This document shows, one piece after another, positions 34,164 to 42,870 of a DNA stretch of 64,000 nucleotides. Position numbers and translations under genes: made by a program. Every line of letters starts with the position of its first letter. The first letter of the stretch is position 1. The stretch comes from Curvibacter sp. GWA2_64_110 (GTDB taxonomy: Bacteria > Pseudomonadota > Gammaproteobacteria > Burkholderiales > Burkholderiaceae_C). A model generated the notes under the pieces. The model was not told the DNA's origin. It saw only the letters and a program-made list of their open reading frames with translations, and made no database searches. The stretch lies in contig MGPC01000032.1 in NCBI GenBank assembly GCA_001797315.1, positions 1-64,000 on the forward strand, in the 5' to 3' direction.

Positions 34164-34180
34164 GGTCTGGCGCATCGGCC

Positions 34181-34555
34181 CTAGAGCGGTGCCGCCTGCA
34201 GGTCGGCCACCACGCGCTCAAGCACCATGGTCGCCTGCGCGGGGTCGAAATCTTCGTGCGTCCGTTTCTTGATGCCGTACTGCTGCAGCTGGTAATGCCG
34301 GTCGGCGGCAATGCCGTGGCAGGCCAGGCTGCTCTTCACGCACACCAGCGGACAGCCGTCGAGCGCAATGATCGGGCGGCCCGAGCGCACGATCTTCATC
34401 AGGTGCGGTACGTTGCCGCCCACGCCGGCAATGCAGGACATCTCGGCCACGCCGCGCCGGTCGAGCTGCAGCGCCACCTGGTTGGCCAGCTGCGCCGCAC
34501 TGGAGCAACCCGAACACGAGTACACCAAGGGGCGGTTGGCGGGTTGCTCGTTCAT
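34181..34555 (-). CDS. Putative zinc-binding protein (DGC-domain-like)
   Basis: YSCSGCSSAAQLANQVALQLDRRGVAEMSCIAGVGG...LDGCPLVCVKSSL cysteine pattern; ATGA overlap with ubiT. Confidence 0.8.
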   Translation of the reverse strand: MNEQPANRPLVYSCSGCSSAAQLANQVALQLDRRGVAEMSCIAGVGGNVPHLMKIVRSGRPIIALDGCPLVCVKSSLACHGIAADRHYQLQQYGIKKRTHEDFDPAQATMVLERVVADLQAAPL

Positions 34556-35064
34556 GGCTGTTTCCCGACAGGGCGCGCTGCCGTGGCTCGCCACGCGGCG
34601 ATGCGCGCCAGCAGGCGCGGCGGCTTCAGCTGCTGCAGGTCGAGCACCGGCAACTCCAGCGCATCGAGCGTGTTCTTGACCATCAGGCCCAGTTCGGTAT
34701 CGCCTTCCATGGCCAGGCGGCGGCTGAAGAACAGCGTGTCCGGGTCTTCCTGGCGTTGCGCCAGCCGCAGGAAATCGTGGGCGCTGGCGCTGATGGTCAG
34801 GTCGGCGGCCTGCTGCGCGGCGCAGGCCGCGAAGCGCTGGCCGGTCCAGCTGAAGTCAAAGGTCAGGCGTGCATCGCGCACCTGGATGCGCAGCTTCTTG
34901 CGCACCAGCTGCTGGCGTACATCGTCCGGCAACTGTGGCGCCAGCCCGAGGTTGAGTGCCGTGACCAGCAGAACCGAGCCGGGGTAGGCCGGCAGGCGTG
35001 CCAGCAGCGTGCCGGCGGCGGCGGGCAGCACGAATGACGACGGTGGTGAAGAAGGTGCGCGCAT
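34552..35064 (-). CDS. ubiT: SCP2 sterol-binding domain protein UbiT
   Basis: DLTISASAHDFLRLAQRQEDPDTLFFSRRLAMEGDTELGLMVKNTLDALE; next to ubiUV. Confidence 0.88.
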   Translation of the reverse strand: MRAPSSPPSSFVLPAAAGTLLARLPAYPGSVLLVTALNLGLAPQLPDDVRQQLVRKKLRIQVRDARLTFDFSWTGQRFAACAAQQAADLTISASAHDFLRLAQRQEDPDTLFFSRRLAMEGDTELGLMVKNTLDALELPVLDLQQLKPPRLLARIAAWRATAARPVGKQP

Positions 35065-35085
35065 AGGTGGTTGAAGTCCAGGGGG

Positions 35086-35985
35086 TCAAACGGTGGCGGG
35101 TGCGACCTGCGCCAGCCCGGGGCGGCCGTGCCAGTAGCCGTTGCAGCCTTGCGCTGGCATGAGGGGCTGCAGGCGCGCCAGTGCGTCCGGCGGCGCCAGG
35201 GCCTGCGTGCGCGCGGCATCGAATACCGTCACCACCTCGGCCATGTGCTCGGCCTGCGGGCTCAGGCGCAGCACATCAACGCCCAGCGCCTGCAGCGCGT
35301 CCAGCGCATCCATCAGGTTGTAGACCCGCGCCGATTGCGTCTGCGTGCCGTTGAGCAGCAGGAAGTCTTCGCTCTCGCGCGTCTTGAGCAGCAGGCCGCC
35401 CGGGTGCTGCAGGCAGCTGAAGCGGCAGTCGTCCTTGGGCAGGTTGTAATGCCGTGCCGTGAAACAGCGTGCCGAGTAGGCCAGCGGCAGGCGGCCGTAG
35501 GCAAACACCTCGGTCTGCAGTCCGCCCGGGCGCCCTTGCTGCAGCACCGCCAGATCGTCCTGCTTCATCTCCAGCGGCATGACCCAGCGGCGGGCGCCCA
35601 GCGAGGCCATCCATTGCAGCGTGGGCAGGTTGTACAGGTTGAGGTGCGGCCCGGCCACAAACGGTACCTTGCCGGCCAGGCGCTGCACGGCGCCCATGTC
35701 GTTGGCTTCTACCGCAAACTTGCCGTTGTCGGCGATCTTGTGCATCACGCTCACGTCGGAGCCCGACTCCAGCAGCACCTGGGTGGAGAGCACCACCTCC
35801 TTGCCGGTTTCGTGCAGACGTGCGGCGATGGCCAGCCAATCGGCCAGGCGCAGTTCGTGGCGGCGCGAGCACACGGTCTCGCCCAGGTAGACGATGTCGA
35901 CCGGTGTGGCCGCCATGCGTTCGTAGAAACCGAAAACGGTGTCGCGCGGCCAGTAGTACAGTAGCGGACCGAGGGCGAGTTTCAT
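35086..35985 (-). CDS. ubiV: U32 family protein UbiV (O2-independent ubiquinone hydroxylation)
   Basis: [50 protein letters not shown]. Confidence 0.9.
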   Translation of the reverse strand: MKLALGPLLYYWPRDTVFGFYERMAATPVDIVYLGETVCSRRHELRLADWLAIAARLHETGKEVVLSTQVLLESGSDVSVMHKIADNGKFAVEANDMGAVQRLAGKVPFVAGPHLNLYNLPTLQWMASLGARRWVMPLEMKQDDLAVLQQGRPGGLQTEVFAYGRLPLAYSARCFTARHYNLPKDDCRFSCLQHPGGLLLKTRESEDFLLLNGTQTQSARVYNLMDALDALQALGVDVLRLSPQAEHMAEVVTVFDAARTQALAPPDALARLQPLMPAQGCNGYWHGRPGLAQVAPATV

Positions 35986-35999
35986 GGAGTGGGGCTTTG

Positions 36000-37067
36000 T
36001 CATTTCCAGGGCCGGTGGTAGGCGCCCAGCGTGTGCTGCTGGCCTTCGGCCACCTGGTCGAGGCTGGTCATCCAGCTCGTCTTGGGCGCGTAGCGGTGTG
36101 GTGCGGCCATGCATTGGTCGATGGCTTCGCGCCATACCTTGGTCACCTGCGCCACGTAGGCGGGGCTGCGCTGGCGGCCTTCGATCTTGATGGCACGCAC
36201 GCCCATCTTCATGAGCTGCGGCAACAACTCCAGCGTGTTCAGGCTGGTGGGCTCTTCGATGGCGTAGTAGTTTTCCTCGTCGCCGACGTCGAAGCGGCCC
36301 TTGCACAGCGTCGGGTAGCCGGCGTTTTCGCCGCTGCCATAACGGTCGATCAGCACGCCGCCCAGGCGCGACTCCAGGCCCTTGGGTGTTTCCTGCCAGC
36401 GCACGGCCTTGGCCGGCGAACACACCCCGTGCGTATTGGGCGACTCGCCGGTGACGTAGCTGGAGAGCGCGCAGCGCCCCTCGACCATCACGCACAAGCT
36501 GCCAAAGCCGAACACCTCGATCTCCACCGGCGTCTTGTCGATCACCTGCTGCACCTGCGCCAGCGACAGCACACGCGGCAGCACGGCGCGCACCACACCG
36601 AACTGCTCGCGGTAGAAGTTGATGGCGTCATGGTTGGTGGCCGAACCCTGCACTGACAGGTGCAGCCGCAGCTGCGGATAGTGCGTGGCGGCGTACTGCA
36701 TCAGCCCCGGATCGGCCAGGATCACGGCGTCCACACCCAGATCCGCCGCCTGGTCAACGGCCTCGCGCCAGAGGCCAGGGTTGGTCGCCTGCGGGTAGGT
36801 GTTGAGCGCCATGAACACCTTGCAGCCGCGTGCGTGGGCGTAGCCGATGCCGCTGCTTATGGCAGCCTGGTCGAAATTGAGCCCGGCGAAATTGCGCGCG
36901 TTGGTGGCGTCGCGCAGGCCGAGGTAGACGCAGCTGGCACCGTGGTCCACGGCAGCCTTCAACGCCGGCAGGCTGCCGGCCGGGCACACCAGTTCCGGCG
37001 CGGGCGGCGCAGATACCGCCAGGCCCGCAGGCGCGGCCACATCGGCAAGAGGGGACAAGGTTTCCAT
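36000..37067 (-). CDS. ubiU: U32 family protein UbiU (O2-independent ubiquinone hydroxylation)
   Basis: [91 protein letters not shown]. Confidence 0.92.
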   Translation of the reverse strand: METLSPLADVAAPAGLAVSAPPAPELVCPAGSLPALKAAVDHGASCVYLGLRDATNARNFAGLNFDQAAISSGIGYAHARGCKVFMALNTYPQATNPGLWREAVDQAADLGVDAVILADPGLMQYAATHYPQLRLHLSVQGSATNHDAINFYREQFGVVRAVLPRVLSLAQVQQVIDKTPVEIEVFGFGSLCVMVEGRCALSSYVTGESPNTHGVCSPAKAVRWQETPKGLESRLGGVLIDRYGSGENAGYPTLCKGRFDVGDEENYYAIEEPTSLNTLELLPQLMKMGVRAIKIEGRQRSPAYVAQVTKVWREAIDQCMAAPHRYAPKTSWMTSLDQVAEGQQHTLGAYHRPWK

Positions 37068-37147
37068 GCGATTCGGCTTCCGGTGCGGGCGCCGGAAGGG
37101 CCTTGTCGCACTGGGTCGCACGATACGCCGCCCGGTGATGCGCTCTG

Positions 37148-37161
37148 TTGATTTGGGTCAG
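37148..37161. promoter_or_regulatory. FNR/Anr/Dnr-like box (TTGAT-TTGG-GTCAG on +)
   Basis: 9/10 match to TTGAT-N4-GTCAA; upstream of ubiU, with TATCGT (minus strand, 37120-37125) spaced for a class II promoter. Confidence 0.5.
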
Positions 37162-37255
37162 AGCTTGCGCACAAGGGGACAGAGGTGATGCCGCACCGAC
37201 CTGGGGGATGCCGGGTTTTGATGGATATCAAGAAGGCCTGCTGTCGCGTGCCGGC

Positions 37256-39763
37256 TTACTCAAATTGGAAACTGGCATCCAGCACCTGGAGGCAGGCATC
37301 TGTGACCTGTGCGTCATAAAGTTTCCCCCGGTTACGGACGAGCTCGTCCCTTGCCACCAGGATACCCAGGGCGGGACGGTAGGGGCGGTGGGATGCCATC
37401 GACTCGACCACATCGGCTACCGCGATGATTCTGGCCTCCAGGCAGATCGCTTCGCCCTTCAGTCCTTGCGGATAGCCGGAACCGTCCATGCGCTCGTGAT
37501 GCTGATGGGCGATGTCGGCAACCGGCCAGGGAAACTCGACGTCCTTGAGGATGTTGAACCCCATGGCCGCATGTTCCTGCACGATTTCCAGTTCAAGCGC
37601 TGTCAGCTTGGACGGTTTGCTGAGTATCTCCGCCGGGATGCCGATCTTGCCGATGTCGTGGATCAGGCCCCCCATATGGATGCCGCGGATGCGTTCCTCG
37701 TTCAGACCCATCGCTCGCGCAATGGCGCAGGCCAGCTCCGCCACGCGCCGCTGGTGGCCGGCGGTGTAGGGATCACGCAGTTCGACCGCCATCGACACCG
37801 TATGGATCGTGCCCTCCAGCGCCTTGGTCAGCACCGTCTGTTGCTCGCGCAAGGCATGCTCGGCCAATGTACTCGCCGTCACGTCCTGTACCGTCCCCAA
37901 GGAACGCAGCGGTTTGCCGTTGTCATCGAAAATGGTTTCGCATTTCTCCAGCACGTGCTTGATCCGGCCGTCCTTCATCAGCAAGCGATGCTCGATCTGG
38001 TAGGGAACTCGTTGCTGCAATGAATCGGTATAGGCCTTGTTCACTGCCTCACGGTCATCCGGATGGATGCTGTCGAGGAACACGTCGTAGGTGGCGTTGA
38101 CCTGCTGGGGATCGATTTCGAAGATGCGGTAGATCTCGTCCGACCACTTCAGCTGGTTGTTCGGCAGGTCGAGCTGCCAATACCCCAGATGCGCCATGCG
38201 CTGGGCCTCCGCCAGCCGGGCTTCGCTATCGCGCAATTCGTCCTGCATCCGTTTGTGCGCGGTGATGTCAACCGAGATGCCAAGCAGGTGGGTGGGGCGA
38301 TCCGCTTCATCGTAGAGTCCGACCTTGAAGGTGTGCAGCCATTTCTCACTGCCGTCGGCGGCCTTGATGGGTTCCTCGGCGATTTCCAGCAAGCGGTGGC
38401 TTTCCAGCACGGCCCGGTCTTTCTTTGCGAAGAAATCAGCTTGTTCCTTGGGGAACAAGTCGTGATCGTTCTTGCCCAGCAGATCATTCTGGGAATAACC
38501 CAACAACTGCTCGCTTGCACGGTTGAACAGCTCGAAACGCAGATCCTCCGCGCGTTTCAGAAAGACCATGGCCGGAATGTGCTCGACGATGGAATTCAGC
38601 AAAGCCTGGGAATGCTTCAGCTCGCCCGTGACGCGCACCTGTTCAGTGATGTCGCGGAAAGTCACCACCGCCCCCTGGACGCGGCCCTCCTGCATCACTG
38701 GATAAGACCAGTAGGTCGCCGGGAAGGAACTGCCGTCCTTGCGCCAGAAGATCTCCTGGTCGCGATGGGTCGACTTCCCGTCGCGGATCGAGAAGAAGCT
38801 CGGACAGTCCTCCGCCGGATAGGGGGAGCTGTCCTCCCGGGTGTGATGCACCAGCTGGTGCATGTTCTTGCCCAGCAACTCGGAGGCATCGTCAAAACCG
38901 AAGGCTTTGATCCCCGCCGCGTTGATGAAGGTGCAGCGCCCTTGGACGTCCAGCCCGTAGATGGCATGCGCGATCGAGTTGGTCAGCAGGGTGACCTGCG
39001 CCTCGCTTTGCTCGGCTTTGGCGAAAGCCTGTTGTTGCCGACGGCCACCGACAAAGAGGCCGAACAGTCCTATGCCCCAGATCAGGCCATGCCCGGTCAC
39101 CAGGGCGTTGCGTTCGCGCTGACTGTCGCGCAACAAGTTGTCAATCGGGACCGACACGCTGACCCCGCCGCGGATATCGCCCAGTTTGGCGCCGTACTGG
39201 GCGTGGCATTTCAGGCAGTCCGGCTCCGTGACCATCGGTTTCATGTAGCGAAAGTAGGTCTTGCTGTCGTCCAGCACCTCGACCACGCTCCATTCCTGCT
39301 GGCCGCTCGCAAAAGCCTGGAGTGCCTGGCGCTCCCAGGCATCCGCCGCATTGACGGGGTTGATGGGATTCAGGCTCGCGATATGCCCGAGCAAGGCACT
39401 GTCGGCGCTGGCGGCCATGGTCTCGTGCACCTTGCGCACCACGTAGGATGAGTTCAGCAAGGTGAGCTGTTTGCCCGAGGGGGTGGTGATGTCGCGTTCG
39501 GGAATCTCGCTCAGCCAGGGGCTGGGTGGGGTCTGCTCGGTCACTGGCGCATAGATTCCGCCGCTGTGAATGATCCAGTTGCGGTATTCCATTTCCATGG
39601 TGTGGAAGGCCACAGCCTGGGTGTGCAGCATGTCCTCGAAGCTGTGTTGCTGGTACCGCATGCCCCAACTCAGCGAAGCGCCGATGACCAGCGACCAGAT
39701 GACCATCAGCCACTTGATGTCGCGCCAGACTTGCTGGGCTCGAGAAAGATTGTTGTGCTGCAT
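37256..39763 (-). CDS. Membrane sensor with N-terminal Tll0287/DUF3365-like heme (CLKCH) region, PAS domains and C-terminal HD-GYP
   Basis: CLKCH at 39204-39218; three PAS-like repeats; HDIGK...HHERMDGSGYP. Confidence 0.88.
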   Translation of the reverse strand: MQHNNLSRAQQVWRDIKWLMVIWSLVIGASLSWGMRYQQHSFEDMLHTQAVAFHTMEMEYRNWIIHSGGIYAPVTEQTPPSPWLSEIPERDITTPSGKQLTLLNSSYVVRKVHETMAASADSALLGHIASLNPINPVNAADAWERQALQAFASGQQEWSVVEVLDDSKTYFRYMKPMVTEPDCLKCHAQYGAKLGDIRGGVSVSVPIDNLLRDSQRERNALVTGHGLIWGIGLFGLFVGGRRQQQAFAKAEQSEAQVTLLTNSIAHAIYGLDVQGRCTFINAAGIKAFGFDDASELLGKNMHQLVHHTREDSSPYPAEDCPSFFSIRDGKSTHRDQEIFWRKDGSSFPATYWSYPVMQEGRVQGAVVTFRDITEQVRVTGELKHSQALLNSIVEHIPAMVFLKRAEDLRFELFNRASEQLLGYSQNDLLGKNDHDLFPKEQADFFAKKDRAVLESHRLLEIAEEPIKAADGSEKWLHTFKVGLYDEADRPTHLLGISVDITAHKRMQDELRDSEARLAEAQRMAHLGYWQLDLPNNQLKWSDEIYRIFEIDPQQVNATYDVFLDSIHPDDREAVNKAYTDSLQQRVPYQIEHRLLMKDGRIKHVLEKCETIFDDNGKPLRSLGTVQDVTASTLAEHALREQQTVLTKALEGTIHTVSMAVELRDPYTAGHQRRVAELACAIARAMGLNEERIRGIHMGGLIHDIGKIGIPAEILSKPSKLTALELEIVQEHAAMGFNILKDVEFPWPVADIAHQHHERMDGSGYPQGLKGEAICLEARIIAVADVVESMASHRPYRPALGILVARDELVRNRGKLYDAQVTDACLQVLDASFQFE

Positions 39764-39818
39764 GGGCCGTGACCGCGTCTTTCATTCATCTCACAGGCAA
39801 CGATGGTAGCGCGTTGTG

Positions 39819-39860
39819 TTCGGAAAAGAAAAAGGCCCTAGCGCGTTGCGCTAAGGCCTT
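39819..39860 (-). terminator. Rho-independent terminator, probably the original tRNA-Lys terminator left at the left junction
   Basis: Minus strand AAGGCCTTAGCGC-AAC-GCGCTAGGGCCTT followed by TTTCTTTTCC. Confidence 0.7.
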
Positions 39861-39925
39861 GATTTCTATTCTTAATTTCTGGTGGGTCCTGAGTGACTCG
39901 AACACTCGACCTACGGATTAAGAGT
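39857..39925. repeat. attL-side direct repeat, 69 bp
   Basis: CCTTGATTTCTATTCTTAATTTCTGGTGGGTCCTGAGTGACTCGAACACTCGACCTACGGATTAAGAGT identical to 47448-47516. Confidence 0.95.
39880..39925 (-). pseudogene. tRNA-Lys 3' fragment (46 nt) at left junction
   Basis: Identical to the 3' 46 nt of tRNA-Lys at 47471-47516, diverges at 39926. Confidence 0.9.
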
Positions 39926-40000
39926 TTGGAAAACCGTTATTAATCAATAACTTAGGCCCGTCTTCGCTCGTCACGTTTTGCTAGGATTTGCCAAGATTGT

Positions 40001-40030
40001 CACGTTGAATAGGCTCTCGCATTCAACGTG
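40001..40030. repeat. Inverted repeat CACGTTGAAT-N10-ATTCAACGTG near left end of element
   Basis: Perfect 10-bp arms read directly. Confidence 0.8.
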
Positions 40031-40293
40031 CATACCTCTCATGGGTCTTTACTTACCTCTTATGTGGGTTGGCGCGGCACCATCATCGAAAGCTAGATTA
40101 GCGACGCTATCAAATTCGGAGTAATAATGAAAAGAGCCGCGACCTATCAAATGCTATGTAGAAGGATCTGAGGGGCCCTTTGTCGTTCTGGGCTGCCGCA
40201 GGCGGCATCCAGTTTTATCGACTATCGAGAAGAGTTCTATGCATCTCAGGTTGATTCGGCTCCATTTGTTTTGATAGCTAAGGATTAACTGAG

Positions 40294-40881
40294 ATGGAAA
40301 TGCGCCTTTTTCCTGCACTAGTCTTATTCTTGGCCTCTTACTTCCCACTTAGTCTGATTTTGCTTGTCCAGGACATTCAGGAGACTTCATGGAAAGCGCC
40401 ACTTTGCAACGTTGCAGAGCTGTCGTCTTGCGTCTTACCTGAACTTGCCAATCCGGGGCGCGCTATTGGCCTGCTATGTATCTGCGCGTTGAGCCTAGCC
40501 GTTTTCATGTGGCTGATGAACCGACTCACTGGCATCTCCACTTTAGAAGTGACCGACTCCAAATCTATACCCAACGATCTGATCAACTACGTTTTTCCGT
40601 ATGTCGTTTCGTTTATGGGGCTCGACCTAGGAGCAGATGGAAAGTTTTTTGGTTTCTTGCTTTTCATAGGCTTGATGTTCCTAATTACCTACCGCTCGGG
40701 CCAGATTCTGATGAACCCATTTCTACTCGTTGCCGGTTGGCAGCTATATGAACTGAACATTGTCACTGGAGGGCATAAGCGTTGTGTCAAAGCATTATCA
40801 AAAGAGGCTGTTCGCGCTGGTGATCGACTGAAATCTTGTTTGGTGCATGGAATTTATGTTCTGTATCGAGGTGAAAAATGA
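40294..40881 (+). CDS. kwaA: Kiwa anti-phage membrane protein KwaA-like
   Basis: About four hydrophobic helices; EVTDSKSIPNDLINYVFPYVVSFMGLDLG...YRSGQILMNPFLLVAGWQLYELN; coupled to a KwaB-like gene by ATGA overlap. Confidence 0.8.
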   Translation: MEMRLFPALVLFLASYFPLSLILLVQDIQETSWKAPLCNVAELSSCVLPELANPGRAIGLLCICALSLAVFMWLMNRLTGISTLEVTDSKSIPNDLINYVFPYVVSFMGLDLGADGKFFGFLLFIGLMFLITYRSGQILMNPFLLVAGWQLYELNIVTGGHKRCVKALSKEAVRAGDRLKSCLVHGIYVLYRGEK

Positions 40882-41810
40882 CTATCGCGGAAGATTTACA
40901 GGCATTCGGCAGCTTAGATGTAGTGCAAGCCGACGTTTCGCTTTGGGTATTTAAGAAACGCCCCGTCACTGGACAAGCAAATCCGTTTACAGCCGTCTCA
41001 GTATTGATGAGCAATACATTGAGAGATCAACTTAAAGAGTTGGTCGTTGGCTACCAAAGAAGTCATACTTACGCAGAGGACTACAACTTACTCGCTCAGC
41101 CAGGTGAAGACGGTTTTTTATCTGTACCTCGAGAGGACACGCTCTTCCCTAACCTCCAAGCATTAGTTGATCAACCACTGGAAGAATGCTTAGTAAGCGA
41201 CATAAGACGACTAAACAACGCTGCTGGATACGTTCTCCGGCTTCGTCATGCCGAGCTAATCGTTTACTGCATCAAAAAGACCAACCAGGACTGGGGCACG
41301 CGAAAAAAGAAAGACGTGATGAACATCTTCTTTACAGGAGGTGGCTTGGACATCTTGGAGAATCCTTCTTTCAGCATATCTCGCCAGTTTGACTTCTTCG
41401 TCGCGGGCGATCATGTTCTGATGACTAGCAAACCTGCGTTCGAATCGCTACTGAGCCACAAGGAGTCGTATGAAGATGCCTATGAGGAGTTGAAGCAGGA
41501 ACAGGGGTTTGCGGCTGCGATCTCAGACATGGCACCACTAGACGCTTTTGTCGGCAAGAACTCAACCCAATTACGCCGAATGACGGTGATCAAAGCTCGC
41601 GGTTACTACAGAAACCCCAATTATCTTGCGCGACTTCGGCAAGTTAACGCATCGCGAGGGTGGGGAATTCAGTTCGATGATCAGGGGCGAATCGTACCTA
41701 CAGCTGAAAAAATGCGAGATATCCTTCACGTTCTGCTGGACCATCGGCTGCACTCGGAGCTATCTGATAATCAATACGACGTTCCATCCACATCGCCGGT
41801 TGGGCGATGA
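40878..41810 (+). CDS. kwaB: Kiwa anti-phage protein KwaB-like (DUF4868)
   Basis: FSISRQFDFFVAGDHVLMTSKPAFESLLSHKESYEDAYEELKQEQGF resembles the DUF4868 core; 310 aa; partner of KwaA. Confidence 0.8.
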   Translation: MTIAEDLQAFGSLDVVQADVSLWVFKKRPVTGQANPFTAVSVLMSNTLRDQLKELVVGYQRSHTYAEDYNLLAQPGEDGFLSVPREDTLFPNLQALVDQPLEECLVSDIRRLNNAAGYVLRLRHAELIVYCIKKTNQDWGTRKKKDVMNIFFTGGGLDILENPSFSISRQFDFFVAGDHVLMTSKPAFESLLSHKESYEDAYEELKQEQGFAAAISDMAPLDAFVGKNSTQLRRMTVIKARGYYRNPNYLARLRQVNASRGWGIQFDDQGRIVPTAEKMRDILHVLLDHRLHSELSDNQYDVPSTSPVGR

Positions 41811-41854
41811 GTGGAACTCACACCAATTAGCTGGACAGGATGGCTTTAATCTAC

Positions 41855-42808
41855 TTAGACAGTGCCGTCTATGACGTCAAGCATTAGGCAAATATGGTGT
41901 GCAATCTGGAGCTCCTTGTTTTTCGGAAGTCCTGGAAAGGTCGATGCTTTTACGTGTGCTTCGTAAGCATCTAGGCCAAAGTTTCTACCAAACTCATTTG
42001 GGCGCCTTTTCGATGCGTTAACCAGCTTCTTCGAAGCCTGGATGAACTTACTTGCAACATCACCGATAGCCTTATCTTTGTCATCAGATACAAAATGTTC
42101 AATCCAGATGTCCTTGGTCGCACTGTTTTTGTAGATCGCGTGAATGGCAACGGCAGCAGGGGTTGAGCCACTCGCCTGAAATGCCGAACCAATCGCAGCA
42201 TAGTCGCCGAAGCCAACGCCATTTGACGAGAATGTTTTGTGTCGATCGGTGAAGAGTTCAGGACCACCATAGTCAGCATTGCGATCGAGCTTGTTGAAAT
42301 CATCTTGAATTGCAACGTACTTGGACTTCGGCACCATTGAACGTTGGGCGCTGGTGATCTTGCCATTCAGAACCATGTGGAACCGGACCGTTGACCTTCC
42401 CGCCAATGCCTTAGTTTCCATGTCGGAAAGTCCTGAGCTCGAATAAATAATGGCAGTCTCGCGTTCAGGAAAAACCTTGAAAAACGCGTCAATGTTCTCT
42501 TGTGTCGTTTCTGAATGGCATCTATAGGTCGGAATCACACTGTCGTATTTTTCAATCAATGGCAATGCATCCTTTCTCCAAGCCGTAGCCGCAGTACGCG
42601 AAGCAAGCTGATGCTTGTCGGGATTGAAGATGAGTGCGATCGGTAGCTTTCTGCCTTTGCAAGCCTCAAAGCACTTAGCCAGCGGAGCCACATCTGCATT
42701 TACTGGCTCGATTACCGGAACAAGCGCCGACAGTGAGCGTGCATCTTTGGTCAGAGAACGGATTGCAAGTAGCTCGGACTGACGTCCGTACATGAATGGA
42801 AAATACAT
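41855..42808 (-). CDS. sce7725-family-like / beta-family-like protein
   Basis: MYFPFMYGRQSELLAIRSLTKDARSLSALVPVIEPVNADVAPLAKC N-terminus; paired with an sce7726-like gene. Confidence 0.7.
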   Translation of the reverse strand: MYFPFMYGRQSELLAIRSLTKDARSLSALVPVIEPVNADVAPLAKCFEACKGRKLPIALIFNPDKHQLASRTAATAWRKDALPLIEKYDSVIPTYRCHSETTQENIDAFFKVFPERETAIIYSSSGLSDMETKALAGRSTVRFHMVLNGKITSAQRSMVPKSKYVAIQDDFNKLDRNADYGGPELFTDRHKTFSSNGVGFGDYAAIGSAFQASGSTPAAVAIHAIYKNSATKDIWIEHFVSDDKDKAIGDVASKFIQASKKLVNASKRRPNEFGRNFGLDAYEAHVKASTFPGLPKNKELQIAHHICLMLDVIDGTV

Positions 42809-42870
42809 TGTGCTCCCCTACGCTTTACGCGCTGTAATAACGCGTAGCATAGTAAGGGGCCTTGGACGGC

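Noticed and set aside
39880-39925. Second tRNA-Lys at the left junction
   Set aside because: Only the 3' 46 nt are present; no anticodon stem partner or 5' half, so it is an att-site remnant.
40154-40348. Small minus-strand ORF in the left non-coding end of the element
   Set aside because: 64 aa, overlaps the kwaA start, no motif or clear RBS.
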